The notes under the pieces were generated by a model. That model was not told where the DNA came from and ran no database searches. It saw nothing but the letters and a program-made list of their open reading frames with translations. Positions 12,934 through 26,200 of a stretch of 64,000 nucleotides of DNA are shown here, piece after piece. The translations under genes were made by a program, and so were the position numbers. The DNA lies in assembly GCA_038030265.1 (NCBI GenBank), contig CM075939.1, positions 29,307,253 through 29,371,252 of the forward strand, given 5' to 3'. Source of the DNA: Corythucha ciliata. Its lineage: Eukaryota > Arthropoda > Insecta > Hemiptera > Tingidae. Numbering within the stretch: position 1 is the first letter of the stretch; each line of letters starts with the position of its first letter.

Positions 12934-13869
12934 GAATTCATGTTTTTACACCACTCATATGTCGACAAGAAAATAAAGAATTTTGTTTTTAACGCCAAAA
13001 GACGTGTCATTGGAAATTACGAAGATTGAATAACTGCCCCAAAAATTAACAATCATAACCTCAGATAAAGAAATGAATGCTTACATCCCCGAGAGAATAC
13101 TCAAAAATCCATTTCACAGCATCATCCATGATAGTCATGATCATGAAAAAAAGAACAGCTCAAAAATTCAGAAGACAATCAAGAGTATAATTATTTAATT
13201 CATCTCATAATCCATGTTTCTTGATGAGTTCATCTTGTTCTAGCATATCAGATCAGGCATTAAACAATAAGCAATCGAAACTTCCCTTGAGCTATTCTAG
13301 CCAGAATATAATACCAATATTATAGTGGGAAAAATGAGGAAGTTTCACATTTTCCAAAAATATTTTTTTTCGATTAGGCATATCAATCTTTCCACGTAAA
13401 TAGATAAATAAAAATTTAAAACCCTTCGGAAATATTTTTTTTTATTAACAAAAGTTGGCATATTTGAAATCCCGCCAAAACGAACATTTTCCGCTACGTA
13501 ATATCCGTTGTATTCTCTGTCCTTTTCATGCCTCTAAATAGCTCATCTGTTTATCCTCCATTATTTTATTATCGGAGAGCTCTAGTAGAAAATAAGGCAA
13601 AGAAACACAACAAACCGCTCTCCAACAGCAACGTTACAGGCGGATTTTTTTCGGAAGGCGCATATGACACAAACATGCTAGCTGGCGTGTTTGAAATGAC
13701 CTAAAACTTCAAAAATTGCGTATTTATTAACTGTTGGGTTGTTCTACGAACGGATCACGATTTATGCTCTATTTTAGCATAAATAAACCTTAAAAAATAA
13801 ATTTATGAATAAGTTCTGACCCATGAAACTTCCTCATTGCATAGTTTCGTCACTATTGAGAGGTATCCT

Positions 13870-14300
13870 CTGGTGGAACTTACAAGCCTTAAAGCGGGGC
13901 AAATTCTTGTTTTATTAGTCAGCCGGACTCTTAATTTGAAGCCTCAGCCGGAGGACATCACCTCATCACCTGTAACGGTCAAAATTGATTAATTTCGTCA
14001 CTTTTGAGAGGGACGCTGTTGAAACTTACAAGCCTCAAAGTGAGGAAAACTCTTGTTTTATTAGTTAGCCAGAGCCTGAATTTGAAGCACTGGAGGAGCT
14101 ATTAATTATACGTCGATCATTTTCAGCCGGAGGACGATCTTACAAGCCTTGAAGCGGGGCAAGTTCTTGCTTTATTGGTTGGCTCCAGAGTCTAAATTTG
14201 ATGCATGAGTTACTCTGGTGCAACGAACAATCCTTAAAGCGGGGCAAATTCTTGCTTTATTGGTCAGCCAGAGTCTAAATTTGAAGCACAAGAGTAGCTG
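13870..14300 (+). repeat. Four diverged tandem repeats of about 100-145 bp
   Basis: The block AAAGCGGGGCAAATTCTTG, then TTTATTGGTCAGCCAGAG, then TAAATTTGAAGCA occurs four times (about 13890, 14035, 14140 and 14235), with CAGCCGGAGGAC between some copies. The 66-codon frame at 14218-14418 lies in the last copy. Confidence 0.65.
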
Positions 14301-15400
14301 TTGGATTAGAAAGCAAAACAGAAGCATGAATTTTGTACCGGATGATAGAGAGGATAATTACATTCGGAATCTTATCAAAGAGATGAAAAAAGAGTATGAG
14401 ATGCCGCGCATGTTTTAGCTTAGTATTCTTTGGTTTTACAAACCTGTCTTAATTGTAAGTTCCGTGAGGTAGCTTGAAGAGTATTGCGTGACGAATACTT
14501 TAAATCCTTAATTAGATAGGTTGTATACAATTGAGGCACTTACAATATGAATAATTCCAGAAACAAAACACATTCGAAAGGAGATTGAGTCTTTTTGAGT
14601 TATGTTGTCACACCGAATGTGTAAAGGAATTTTTAATACGGAGGATCATTCGTCAACTGAACTACCAAAATTACCAAAAAGAAACGTCAGTTGTGTTGCC
14701 AACATTACAACAGAAAATAGTCGAGCATGAAATGTAGCACATCACTATTGCTGTTCGCAGACCAACTATTAGGAGAATTTGTTTTTAGTGACAAGAGTGT
14801 GACGATAGTTTTCGGACTTATGTTGAGGGAACGACCCGATAAAAGGTAACAGTCGAAGAGAATTACCTTTTTTCGCCCCGTTGTCGGCATCCCGGTTTGA
14901 AAGTTGTGCTGGATGCTCTGAGCGCCGTTCATCGCGGTATACAGGCTATTGGGATATCCCATCAAAGAGTCTGCCCCCTTGCGGATTTATGGTGAAGTAA
15001 ATTAGTGAGGATACATGGAGGAAAATTCCTACGGGACCAGTCTATGCAATCCAATTAAAACTTTTTTTTTCTTATTAAGAAATACAACTTTTTTCGATTA
15101 TTCCACTTGAAAAAGGCAGTTGAGAGTTAACTTTAAAAAAATGTAGGGCCAGGTACTGTTTGTAAAGAAAAATCCCGCGAGAACACAAGTTCTACATGTT
15201 CGCCGTGTCAAATGCGTTCCCCGGTCCAATGCATGTAGCTTAAATTATAAATTATTATTATTTTTTTTTGTGATTCCGAAACGTTCGGCCTCCTATCAAC
15301 CAACTGCCCTAATGGCAGTGAAAAATACTGGGTCGACACTAGAGACCAAAATACTGGCAAATGGACCAAATATATGGACACTTGGTGCTGATGACACCCG
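14300..15400. other. No gene seen
   Basis: There are short frames only (86 codons at most, minus 14705-14965). No repeat of this stretch was recognised in the window. Confidence 0.3.
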
Positions 15401-16270
15401 GTTCATTCTCGGATAGCAGCAGAATGAGTTTCAAATGAGCCAAACCCAAGAAATTCAGGGTTTCTAAAAAGGCCAGATCTGTGCAATTTTGGGTATTGGA
15501 AGCATTAAATCAGCAATACTGTTTTTTAATGCGTAAAATTAGCGATTCAGTTATTTTAATGAGCCAGCCCTGCAAAATTGGTCATTTGACTAAGCCAACC
15601 CTGATGGGGTCGAAAGCGCAAAATTATTTTCAAGATCCCGAAAAATTGAATTTTTGGGTGACCCATCCCCGCGAAATTGTTCTTATAATAATGCAACTCC
15701 GTGAAATTTCTTTTTGGAAGACAACGGGACGGCTAAATCCCTCAATGGTAATGAATGGTCCACGTATCTCTGAAATTTTGTTTTTGATAAGCACTGGGGT
15801 CGGGAAATTCCTTTTTAAAATGAGGCAACACCCGGAAAATGTTCATTTTTTTAAAAGTCTGATATCCGTGAAATGGTCTATACCAAGGGAGTCAACCCCT
15901 CGAAATGGGTTTCTGAAACGCCAGTCCATGAAATTGCGTTATTCCAAGGGACAAACCGGCGTATGTTGTTCTCAAAGGAGCAAATTTGGTTCTTGAAGCA
16001 ACTAAAACCACGAAATTGGATTAATATGTCAGTGCCAAATCAACGAAATTTTGATTTTAAACATGCCTCCCCCGCCCCACGTAATCGCCTTATTGAAGGA
16101 ACCGAAACCATGGAATTGATTCTTTGAATGAGCCAACCCCGAGAAATTGGCTTCTTGACGTCGATTCTGCGAAATTGGCTTCTTTAAGAGAGCAAAACCC
16201 GCGTGATTGGGATCTGTGAGTGCGACAATCCGTGAAGTTCGGTCAAACCCACGAAATGGGGGTTTAAGGG
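15400..16270 (+). repeat. Degenerate minisatellite, about 35-bp units (CCGCGAAATTGG type)
   Basis: Units alternate a CGCGAAATTG-like core with a T-rich piece and a GAGCCAAC-like piece. Examples are near 15575, 15670, 15700, 15890, 16010 and 16140. The 171-codon frame at 15481-15996 lies wholly inside the array and owes its length to the repeat. Confidence 0.7.
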
Positions 16271-19260
16271 TGACATCCTTGGGTTATTGCCATTGACGTA
16301 ACCACGGCCATGAAAGAAGAGAAGTGAGACTCAGGCCCATGTTCACAGTCGTCTTTAAGGCTGAGCAATCGCTTATTTCGACTCATAACAGATAATTCAC
16401 TAAAACAACCGATTTGAAGTCGCTTAAGCAAATATCCAGCTTGAGTGACGACTATGAATACGGCCCTCAAAAATCGTCCGTTTTGTCTCCGTGGGAACGA
16501 TGAATCACGGACAATCCATCGTTACGCCGTGGCTTGAAGGTACGCTGGCGGCCAATCTGTTGAGCTTTGGGTAGGAACCGGTTGTATTCCTCATTTGAGC
16601 ATCAACAATTTCTGAATGACCTCGACTCCAAGAGAGGGGCCATGGCCCCCCATCCGTGCATGCACAGCACGGATCATGATCATGTAACATTAATAATCAC
16701 TTGGTCACTGAAGTCTTCTGGAAGAAAATACTTCGAACATACGACAGCATAAATTTATGTATTTACTTTCCGGTCCTCCCCCATCCACAGGATTATTTTC
16801 CATTGTTTTTATGCCCAACGGATTCTTGGGAAAAAATTGGAATGAAATGTCCGGCGTATGTATACCAGCTCTATTGTGACACTTGGACTTGGGCATATAA
16901 CGCAATCAGCTGGAGTTGAGAGCTCTTTTGCCCATCTTTCTCCTACTTCCTCAAACATGTGTGATCCATGATGGCTGGTAATTAAATTAACAATATTCAG
17001 GAGCTATATGAAACAAACGGATTCAAAATATTACTCATTCCTTATAATTTAATTAATTACTTTGGTAAAAACATACCCACCCCGTGTAGAAATTATACAG
17101 AACTGATAACTGAATCCTCACTAGATTAGAACGATCGCAGCGCTTCGTGGCCATGAAGCATCCCAATACGATGCCCATTTTCTCCAGTGAAGTTTCATCC
17201 TCGAACGTGTGTGCAGTGCACTGACGAAACTGGCTGCAGTGAACTGATGGTTTTAGAAGGAATCCTGCTTAACTTTCAAAATGCTACATTCAAGATTATT
17301 CGGTAATCAGTGACAATTCGGACGTTCAAGAAGTTCTTAATAAAAAAAATCACATCTTGAGAAGCTGTAAACATAATTTAGAATTAACAAAAACTCAAAA
17401 TAATATGGAAAAATCATTTTTATTAATTTCAGTCACAACTAAAGTATTCACCCTGTTACAACAATGTAGCGAAATTGTTAAAATTTACGGATCTTATGCG
17501 TTCAAACTAGGTAGGTTATAGGCTCACTCGTTGCACTCACACTGAACGCGGTTACTTTTCGTGTCTCTAGCTCGCAATACACCACACACATTCCTAAAAT
17601 TGAGAGAACATTCTCGTCCTTGGCCCGACAATCTTGCTGCTTTAGCCCGTTTGAGTTCCCCTTCCACGTTACAACGGCTCAAGCATCACAGGCCTGCCAC
17701 CGATTTTCTTCGGTCGAAGGAAGCGCGTGCCAATTGTCGGTTCACCGCGGGCTGTTATGGGTCGATGGCAGGGGTTTCCTTTACTTATGTTTATTTTGAA
17801 TTTTTTGGCGACGAAATTGCGTGTTAGAGTAACAAAATTGGATTAAAAGGTTGTTTGTCTTTGGGATTTCTTTTCATTTGGCTAAAAAACGGTTTTCGGC
17901 CTTCTTTTAAGCTATATTTTTCTGTTCATTCTCCGAAGGTCTTGAATTTGAGGAAGTTCTCTGAATACGGCTCTTATATTTTGTTTTTTTACCAAAAGGA
18001 AGTAGCATGAAATAAACGAAGATTTTTTAATCTCTTGAAGGCAAGATCCAAAAGTAACGCAAGAGGTGCATTGTTAATTAAGAGGTCCAATCAATTTGTT
18101 TCATTCCGTTTTGCCGCTGATGCCTTATTCGTCTAAACGAAAAACTATAAATCGACCTCATACGCCAACGACGCCTTAGCTAAATGTCTCAGCTCGATAA
18201 TCAACCAACCACTTCGCTAACTAATTTTCATCAGTCTGTTTCATTTCGATTCATTCGTGCGATAGGAATACAACGGGACAGTTGATGTAAAATACCAATT
18301 TTGACATGATATTTCAGCCCAATGGTTTCGGTTGGGCTTTGCCCGCCCATCGGTTGACCTGTTTCGTAACCGATCTCATGAGAGCACACACCACCCGAAG
18401 TTCGGGCAGCTCATAATCCAACCGATGACATCGCTTCACTTTCGCTCTTTCATCAGCCCAAGTGACGCTTGAACTGACAACATCAGGTATACCCCAAGTG
18501 ATCATCGGGTGTTGAATGATTTCAACCGAATTCATCGCCTGAATAATGAGTGATGGTCGGTCAGCGTGGCATTGAGCCTGATGCCATCCGTCTGTTTTGA
18601 AATTAATAATATATTTTTCGGGTCAATACTAGCACGATGGCTGTCATCGGTTGCCCGCAAAATTCTTCGGGCGATGATTTTTTTCTCAGTGTATCCATAA
18701 TGGCCAATCCAAGATGGTACAAGTGAATAATTTTGGAGCAGCCCTTCCTTTTCCGAACTTTTACCGGTAACTGTGCATATTTTCCAGTCGGCAACTGTAA
18801 AAGTAATTAAGGCGAAAGGGGATGAAACGTGTGCAAGTGAGAGGGAAGACGACAAAACGGGGGCTCTTCTCACGCCTCCAAAAAAGGTCCGATTTTCATT
18901 TTGAATAATGCATTGTACTTGGGTGCTTGGTATAAAATTCGCAGCTGGGCTACAGCCCAGTTGTAGAATTAACCACTGATTCCAAAACGTTTTTTAGATT
19001 TACGCTTCGATCAAAATTCGCATCCTGTAAATTCGGTTCTTGAAGGATTTCTTTGTCTTATTAGTACAAATCTTGAACGAGTTTGAACTTCAGCCCCAGA
19101 CAGCGATCATATTGTCCCATGGAACATCGTGTCTCCATATACAGGGTATAGATATTTTTCTAACAGGGCAAGACTCGATTATGTTGGTGGGAGGGGGGTA
19201 CACGGTCCACAATTTTCCACACGTTCAGTGTAAAATTTAAGCCTCACACTCACCACAATC
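16270..19260. other. No gene seen
   Basis: Frames up to 113 codons (minus 18532-18873) lack domain features or splice signals that I would trust. The 17561-17827 frame is somewhat GC-rich but not recognised. Confidence 0.3.
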
Positions 19261-19269
19261 ATAGCCCCA

Positions 19270-19650
19270 CACACACTATCTGTCTCACTTGGATAGCAGC
19301 AGATCGGTTCTCAAATGAGCCAACCTCGGGAAATGTGACTTTTGAAGGAGTCCCAGTCAAGCCCACAAAGTTATTTTTATGAGTCGAACCAACGAAATTG
19401 AAATTGCCTTTTGAACCGGTCAACATCGCGAAATTTGTTAGTACATGAAGCGAAATCGGTGATGTTGTCTTATTGTCAGCGGTCTTCCAGGGATCGAACC
19501 CAGCGAAATAGGTAGGTACCTTGCGATTTTTTAGTATTTATTTTTATATAAAGAAGCCAAACCCGTGAAATTGGCTTTTTGGGCGGACCAAACCGCGAAA
19601 TTGTGTTTCTTTTTTGTGAGCCAGTCTCACATCACAATATTAATTTTTAA
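19270..19650 (+). repeat. Minisatellite patch, CCGCGAAATTGG type
   Basis: Units such as CCGTGAAATTGGCTTTTTGG and CCGCGAAATTGTGTTTC with intervening GAGCCA- or GACCAA-like pieces repeat every 30-40 bp. The array stops at the T51 inverted repeat. Confidence 0.6.
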
Positions 19651-19706
19651 AGGGCAAATTTCGGAATTTGTTCAAAATCCTTTCCTTGGCTGTTGCTTCG
19701 ACTTGT

Positions 19707-19821
19707 AGACCATAAATTTTATTTTTGAACCATACAGCCATGGTGTTTTTTATAGAATGCATTTCGGGCCCATTCCCGGTGCCCCTCATCAGCATTACCG
19801 CTTCACCTCTAAGGCCAAACA

Positions 19822-19875
<54 letters not shown>

Positions 19876-19991
19876 GTGTTTGGCCTTAGAGGTGAAGCGG
19901 TAATGCTGATGAGGGGCACCGGGAATGGGCCCGAAATGCATTCTATAAAAAACACCATGGCTGTATGGTTCAAAAATAAAATTTATGGTCT
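19707..19991. repeat. Perfect 117-bp inverted repeat around 51 T residues
   Basis: The left arm is 19707-19823 and the right arm 19875-19991. Compared base by base they are identical as reverse complements. The spacer is an uninterrupted T51 run (19824-19874). A short direct repeat (TTAAAGGGCAAA) occurs near 19646 and at 19991, possibly a target duplication. Two minus-strand frames read across it and are not genes. Confidence 0.9.
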
Positions 19992-20433
19992 TAAAGGGCA
20001 AACTCTTCGAAATTTCATACTATTTGAAAAATAGTATGTAGTATAATAAATAGTAATTATTATAAATAGTATAATAATAGAAAAATAGTAGTAGTAGTTT
20101 TGCATGGGCTAAACCAGCTAAATAGTTTTATTTGTGCTTGCACTTTAACTTAACGTTAATGAGGAACTTGCACATTTTTCATTTCTTTTTTTAAAAAGAA
20201 CAAAAAATTACAAATGTTCTTTTTTTTCTTTATGTGTCCCAGCAATTATTAATTGCAAATTAGACGACCCTTGTCATAGGGCTTTTGAAGGAATTACTCC
20301 CCCCCTCACCGCACCACCATAGTCACTCCTGCAGTGAATTCGAGGGAGTGGGGAGGATGAAAATAAAGAATTAAACTTTATTGAAGCTAAATACTTACCA
20401 TTTTTTACTTGTTTTGAGTTCCGAGAAAAAATT

Positions 20434-20506
20434 GCTCCCAGGGTGGGATTCGAACCCACGACCTCCTAGTTTCGCGCAAGGCGCTCTGCCACTGAGCTAG
20501 CCTGAG
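20434..20506 (-). ncRNA. tRNA-like head of a SINE (copy A)
   Basis: On the minus strand a D-arm/box A (TAGCTCAGTGG) and a T-arm/box B (GGGTTCGAATCC) sit at tRNA spacing, so pol III promoter elements are present. The anticodon loop reads CGCGAAA, which lacks the invariant U33, and the stem has a mismatch. It is therefore tRNA-derived rather than a working tRNA. It is flanked by inverted GAGTTCCGAGA / TCTCGGAACTC segments like the other copies. Confidence 0.75.
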
Positions 20507-20843
20507 AGGTTTACGCTAAGAGCGAACCCCACCAGAGAGAAACTCCCTCTCGGAACTCAAACGCACGAATCGGGTCAGTGCGTGTTTTACAATTGTTCTT
20601 TTTTTTCTTTATGTGTCCCAGCAATTATTAATTGCAAATTAGACGACCCTTGTCTTAGGACTTTTCAAGGGATTACTCCCCCCTTACCGCACCACCCTAG
20701 TCACTCCTGCAGTGAATTCGAGGGAGTGGGGAGGCTGAAAATAAAGAATTAAACTTTATTGAAGCTAAATACTTACCATTTTTTTGCGTTTGAGTTCCGA
20801 GAGGGAGTTTCTCTCTGGTGGGGTTCGCTCTTAGCGTGAGCAT

Positions 20844-20916
20844 CTCAGGCTAGCTCAGCGGTAGAGCGCCTGGCGCGAAACTAGGAGGTCGTGGGTTCGA
20901 GTCCCACCTTGGGAGC
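20844..20916 (+). ncRNA. tRNA-like head of a SINE (copy B)
   Basis: This is the plus-strand counterpart of the copy about 340 bp to the left. Box A (TAGCTCAGCGG) and box B (GGGTTCGAGTCC) are intact. The anticodon stem is CCTGG/CTAGG and the loop CGCGAAA, again without U33. Upstream is GAGTTCCGAGAGGG and downstream TTCTCGGAACTC, an inverted pair bracketing the tRNA-like part. Confidence 0.75.
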
Positions 20917-21310
20917 AATTTTTTCTCGGAACTCAAAACAAGTAAAAATAGTAAGTATTTAGCTTCAATAAAATTTAATTCATTATTTTCAGCCTCCCCA
21001 CTCCCTCGAATTCACAGGCGTGACTAGGGCGGTGCGGTGAGGGGGGAGAAATCCCTTGAAAAAGTCCTAAGACAAGGGTCGTCTAAAATTCAATTAATTA
21101 ACAATTTTTCAATTTGCGTAACCGATGACGTGTTATTTACAGGTCCCCCCCAATTTTCTTACGGCGCAACTTCTGTAGTACCTATCCTTGCGCGGAACCG
21201 CTTTTAAATAAGTAGTTAGAGGGAACTCGAATTTCAAGATGTATATCCACTCGATTGAAGCTCTTTACACTTTTTAGATATGAATTGGCGTTGGTATAGC
21301 CATAGCTGTA

Positions 21311-21963
21311 TACAGGGTGGATCCGTATAAGTGTGACAAAAATTTTTGGGTAAAACTACGTTAAAAGTGGAGTAAAATGGTACCTTCGGAAGTGTCCTAC
21401 GTCGATCCGTTCCGGAGGTATGATTTTTTTTGTGTTTAAAAAAGTAACCAATGCTTGCTTCAAAAAATCCGCAATTTCTCGGCTTACATCGCACCAAATC
21501 CAAAAAGTGATGCCATTTTCAGAAACTACGGAACATTTCCTTTAGGTTAGAGGCCATTTTATTGCTTGAAATAATCGTCAACACCCAGAAATCTGACATT
21601 TTTTCCATAAATTTACGTGTCCTCCAAAATTTGTCTGTTTTAGGTAAAGTCGCTGTACCCAAACAGCTTTCTCAACAGATTTTCGATGTATCACAAAAAC
21701 TTCCCCGTCTTCTAAGCTTCCTTTTGGCGTGTTCACATTTCATGTTACCACTGACATTTCTCACGAAAACGTCACGAGAATGCACAAAAACCGTGTTTTT
21801 ACGAAACATGGGCCATTGTCTACGGTATTCGTAAAGGGTGCAGGGAGATCGGCAGTAAGTGAGAACAGGATATCTTACCATCGACGCAGGACACTTCCGA
21901 AGGTACCATTTTACTCCACTTTTAACGTAGTTTTACCCAAAAATTTTTGTCACACTTGTACGG
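21311..21963. mobile_element. 0.65-kb fold-back relative, right tip missing
   Basis: The left end TACAGGGTGGATCCG is followed by GTGTGACAAAAATTTTTGGG. An inverted copy of the first 90 or so bases runs from about 21878 to 21963. The right side stops at TGTACGG and lacks the CACCCTGTA tip. Block order resembles the 4.4-kb element (ACGTTAAAAGTGGAGTAAAA near the ends). Confidence 0.65.
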
Positions 21964-22129
21964 CATATTGGGATATATTAGTCCTTATCATATTGTCAAG
22001 TAGTAAGGGATTAGGACCTTGGTTCGGGTAAAAAGTGGTTTAGAAGGTACAAAGCTTCACTCTCAGGCCTCTGTTGCATTTTTCAATGCCATGTTTGATA
22101 GGCAGCCAGCATGGCAGGCAGTCAGCAAG

Positions 22130-22830
22130 CCCAAACCCCAAGAAATAGGGGTTTTAGTTCTTCAGCGGAAAATCCCCACGAAATTAGCCTTTTAGTGAGC
22201 CAAGGCGTGCAAAATTGGTTCTTCAGCAAGCCAAATCCAACGAAATGTGCGTTTTAGTGAGCAAAATCAGCAATCTTAAACAGCAAAATGAATTTTCGCA
22301 TGACCGTGAAAATGCTTTGATTAGTGTGCTAAAACCGCGTAATTGTGGTTATGAATAAGGCAACTCCGCGAATTGATGGCCCATAAAAAATTCACAAACA
22401 TTTGAGGTTTCAGCGAGAGAAATTTGAGATATTCTATGTTTTAATGAGAAACACCCCGAGAAATTGGTTTTAGAGGAACAAACAGCCGCGAAATTGGTTT
22501 TTCAGCAATTCAAAAAACCGCGAAATTAGCGGTTCTGTGAGGCAGAACCGCTAAAATTGGCTTGATAGTGAGAAAAATCCTCGAAAAGGCTTGTAGTGCA
22601 GCTTGAAATCAGCGAAAATAATTTTTAATGAGTCAGACCTTCAAAAATTTGGTTTTAGTGCGCAAAATTCGTGAAATTAGTCCCTTTTAATCACGCGACG
22701 TCGTGTTACATAAAATGGCGATATTGTCTTTTTTAGTGAGTGAAATCCGAGAAATTGGTTTCTTCGTGAGCCAGACTCACAAAATATTTTGAAAAATGTT
22801 TTGAATTAGGGAACTTCACGAAATCGGTGG
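22130..22830 (+). repeat. Minisatellite array, CCGCGAAATTGG type
   Basis: There are about 18 diverged units: AAACCCCAAGAAATAGG, GCCGCGAAATTGGTTTTTC, ACCGCGAAATTAGCGG, and so on, with TTTAGTGAGC joiners. No gene is seen. Confidence 0.7.
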
Positions 22831-23230
22831 TGACCCTCCTGTGTGTGATTAGTACTTTCTGTAGTATTACCTGTGGGTAGGCAGCTACCCCACTACAGCT
22901 TCGTTTTCGGTTCTTATGGGGGGAAACTGCCCGCCCCTACTCCCCCTAGCAACGCCCATGGTTCACGGATAAAGATAAAAAATTGGCCACGAAGGGGCCC
23001 GATGTCACTAAAGACGGCCCTGCGGACATGTTGCCTGAAAACTCGAAGCGAAGAATACATCACAAAAACAGTGATTGGTGGGACAAACTATTTTTACTTT
23101 CATTCAATTTCAACGATTGAAAAATGAAAAACATATTACCTACTAATACGCAATAATAAATTAAAATATAACTCAAGGATAGAATTTCACAGCCTAAAGA
23201 CTAGATTTAAATGAAATGTTTTCAGCGCCT

Positions 23231-26200
23231 TCAAGCCTTATGGAGCCTCAAATGACGTTTATAATTGTTACGCCAGCGGAATGACTTCTTGCACATCGTG
23301 CAGCTGCAAAAAAACACAAAAAAACCAGTATGGTCAGTAAATATTAGCAGAACTAGGGCGAAGTTGGGGGAATATTCGTTCAGACTAAATTCTCCCAGTA
23401 CCCATGTGTTCCAAACATGAGTTTTCATGTGAGACGGCGGAGAGTTCGCGTTTTCCTTGATGTGCTATAACAAAGCACCTCACAAATAAAAGCAATTCAG
23501 TATGTCTTAATTACCTGAAAGATGGTGTCATTTTATGAACGTTCAGGTGTTCGACCATGTGTGATCGAACGGCGAAAGTTTTGGAACAAACAGCGCACGA
23601 GTAGGGTCGGACGCCTGCGTGAACGCGCTCGTGATTTTGCAGATTCCTTTTTTCGCTAAAAGATTTGCCACATTGAGCGCAAACGTAAGGTTTCTCTTTT
23701 GTGTGCGTGCGGTTGTGTCTGTCAAGTTTCGACTTGGTTGGGAAGGCCTTGTCGCAGATTTTACAGGCGAATTCCAGAGAGTGAAGCTTCGAGTGCATGT
23801 TCAAATCCCACCTGAAAGTAAGTGAAATATTCAGACCACAAATGAAAAATGCCTAGGATCTTTTGCAATTTCCCATCATCTTGTCACATTGAACGAGAAT
23901 CTCTGCTTCCATTAAGGGAATTAGCCGCAGTTGCCTGCAATCACGCGAGGATCAAGCATTTCCTCAAGGGAGGAGCTTGAGAAAAACTGGCCGGTTCTTG
24001 AGGCTAAGGCCCACCGCAAATTGAGCCCACGCGTGGGTCACCCAAGCTCAGAAAATAGTTAAAAGACTAACAATTTTCAACTGTTTTTTGAGCTTGGGTG
24101 ACCAACGCGTGGGCTCAATTTACGGCGGGCCTAAATCTTTAGTTTTTGGGCCAAATAATCAGTTTTTGCGGTTGAAATAGAGAGTTTCGTGGATAAAATA
24201 ATCAATTTTAGTGCTGTAAGTTAGGAGCTCCCGATTGTTTTGGACTTTTGTGGTAGCGGCTAAATTTCACCTTACTGGATAAAAAGTTAGGGGCTGTAGG
24301 GTTTGCAGTTGAACCCAATGTTCGGATCTGATCTGGTTTTCACGCAATTTTCTCGGCCAACTTGCGACATTCTTCTGAGACAAGTTTTCCCAGTAGTTTC
24401 GACCGAGTTGTCAGTTAAGTGGGCGGCATTCCGTTTTCGAACCAAAAAACTTGAATCTTGGGATAAATAGACTTTAAAGCGTGCGTAGACTGTTTTCAAG
24501 AGCCAACTTAAAGAGTCTTGAACAAAAAAACAATAAAATTGTCTGTAATGTTCCTCCTAATTCTGACCCTGAAATACATGAATGGCAACGCGTAGAACAA
24601 AAAAGTGATCAGCGTAAATGTCCTACTCCTGTCGGAAAATGAACAGTTTTGGAACAAAAAGTCAAGATATTTCCAGGTTAAATTGGTTTCACGAATCAGT
24701 CAATAATGAACCTCTCCGTGTCTCATAATTTGGCCACGTCTTTCTGAGGATGAAATGAGTTTTTGTTTTTATCGCTGATACAACGGATTTCGGTTGCACT
24801 TCTTCTCTTTCAAAGTCGAATGACCGTGATTTCCTGGGCAAAATACCTTGCTTCCGAACAGGAAAATCTTATTCTTGTTCTCACTCAACAGTTTTAAGGC
24901 TAAATTGCTAGTTTCGTGTTCCTGGTTGGCCGGACGTGTAGGGGGGGGGGGGCTCCCGGCCAGGTGAGGCCCCGGACTCGAGCCCATCGAGCGCTTGTCC
25001 AAAGGAGGGAGCTCAACTCAAGCCCCCTAAGCTCCTTCCTAGATCCACACCTTCGTACATTGAGTCTTGCCCCGTAGAGATGTGTCCTACACACATGCGT
25101 GTTTGCCAAGCAACGAGCAAAATATTAATCAATTTCTAGCAATTACCTGGAGACCGACCAACTGAAAATTGACGAATATTTTGCCCGTTGTTTGGCTAGT
25201 ACCGCATGTGTGTTGCCGGCTTTGTACAAACCGATACCGCCTGACTGTTCAGCATCTACAGAGTGCCTGTCAACTGAATTTCAGTTGAACTGAAAGCCCC
25301 TGAAAGTAAATAGTCGGTATACGGAGATTTCTGTCCGACCCAGTTGGCCAGAAGATTCATCATCAAACCAGAAATTCACAAATTGTCATTCTGTTTTGTC
25401 TTACAATCGAGACAACAGAGTACAGAGAATATTAAATTAGGGAACTCACCTCATAGCGAAGGCTTTGCCACACACGTCGCACTTATGCGGGCGGATCTCA
25501 GTGTGACAAGCTATGTGTTTATTTAGCCGAGTCCTTTTTTTGAACCTTTTCTGACAGACACAACATTCATAATCGCATTTTTCAGGGTCAAATCTAAAAC
25601 TTAAGGTCACAATAGAAGGAGTTGAACCAACCCACACCAGTATGCAAGTCACGGTCTACTTACTACGATGTAGGCACCGATCTGGGCACAGGTGGAGGTT
25701 TGGGCGTTTGACTTTCTTGGACAATCAAGCTCTGCTTCTCGATTAGATCTATAATATCTTTATCGGTGAATTTCGAAATGAGGGAAACATCGTCAGCAGA
25801 TGCTTCAACCACGGGTTTATTATCTTCTGTGCCGTTCTTAGCCGAGAAATCATCCTTGTATTTCAATTCCACCACAACGACGAGATCCTGAATATCACCG
25901 TCATTATTTGCTGAGCCTGAGTCGAGTTTGGAAACAACGATGAGTCCATCAGATGTAGGAGGTTGATTGGAATCCAGCTTCTGTTCCTGTGAAATGATCC
26001 AATTTCTCTGAATTACACCAAACATTATCATGCGTATGAACTGCACTGTTCTAGACAAGTATGTACCGCTCTTCTGCGACAAGTTTGAATATGTGAGTCG
26101 AACTGAAACTCAGACTGAATGCAGATTTGTAGAAATTCATGGTGCAGGTTCAACTTCGTAATGCAGTCGAGGCAGATCTGCTGTGGTTTGCCGTCGCCTT

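Larger units (their letters stand above)
20205..21105. mobile_element. Composite of SINE copies and tail segments in both orientations
   Basis: Three copies of one tail segment (GACGACCCTTGTC..., CCTCCCCACTCCCTCGAATTC on the opposite strand) lie at about 20205-20400 and 20590-20785 (same orientation) and 20945-21100 (inverted). They are interleaved with tRNA-like heads A (minus) and B (plus). Copies A and B with their tails are therefore head-to-head relatives sharing a middle segment. The high similarity suggests recent joining. The tail in the B direction runs ...TTTAATTC, then the CCTCCCCACTCC block, then AATTAATTAAC. Confidence 0.65.

Noticed and set aside
15481..15996. 171-codon plus-strand frame
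   Set aside because: It lies completely within a minisatellite; the reading frame drifts through diverged repeat units.
18532..18873. 113-codon minus frame
   Set aside because: No domain, no splice support, and a second overlapping frame is equally open.
19135..19160. ATACAGGGTATAG as another CAGGGTG-type terminus
   Set aside because: It has CAGGGTA rather than CAGGGTG, no subterminal block and no partner end.
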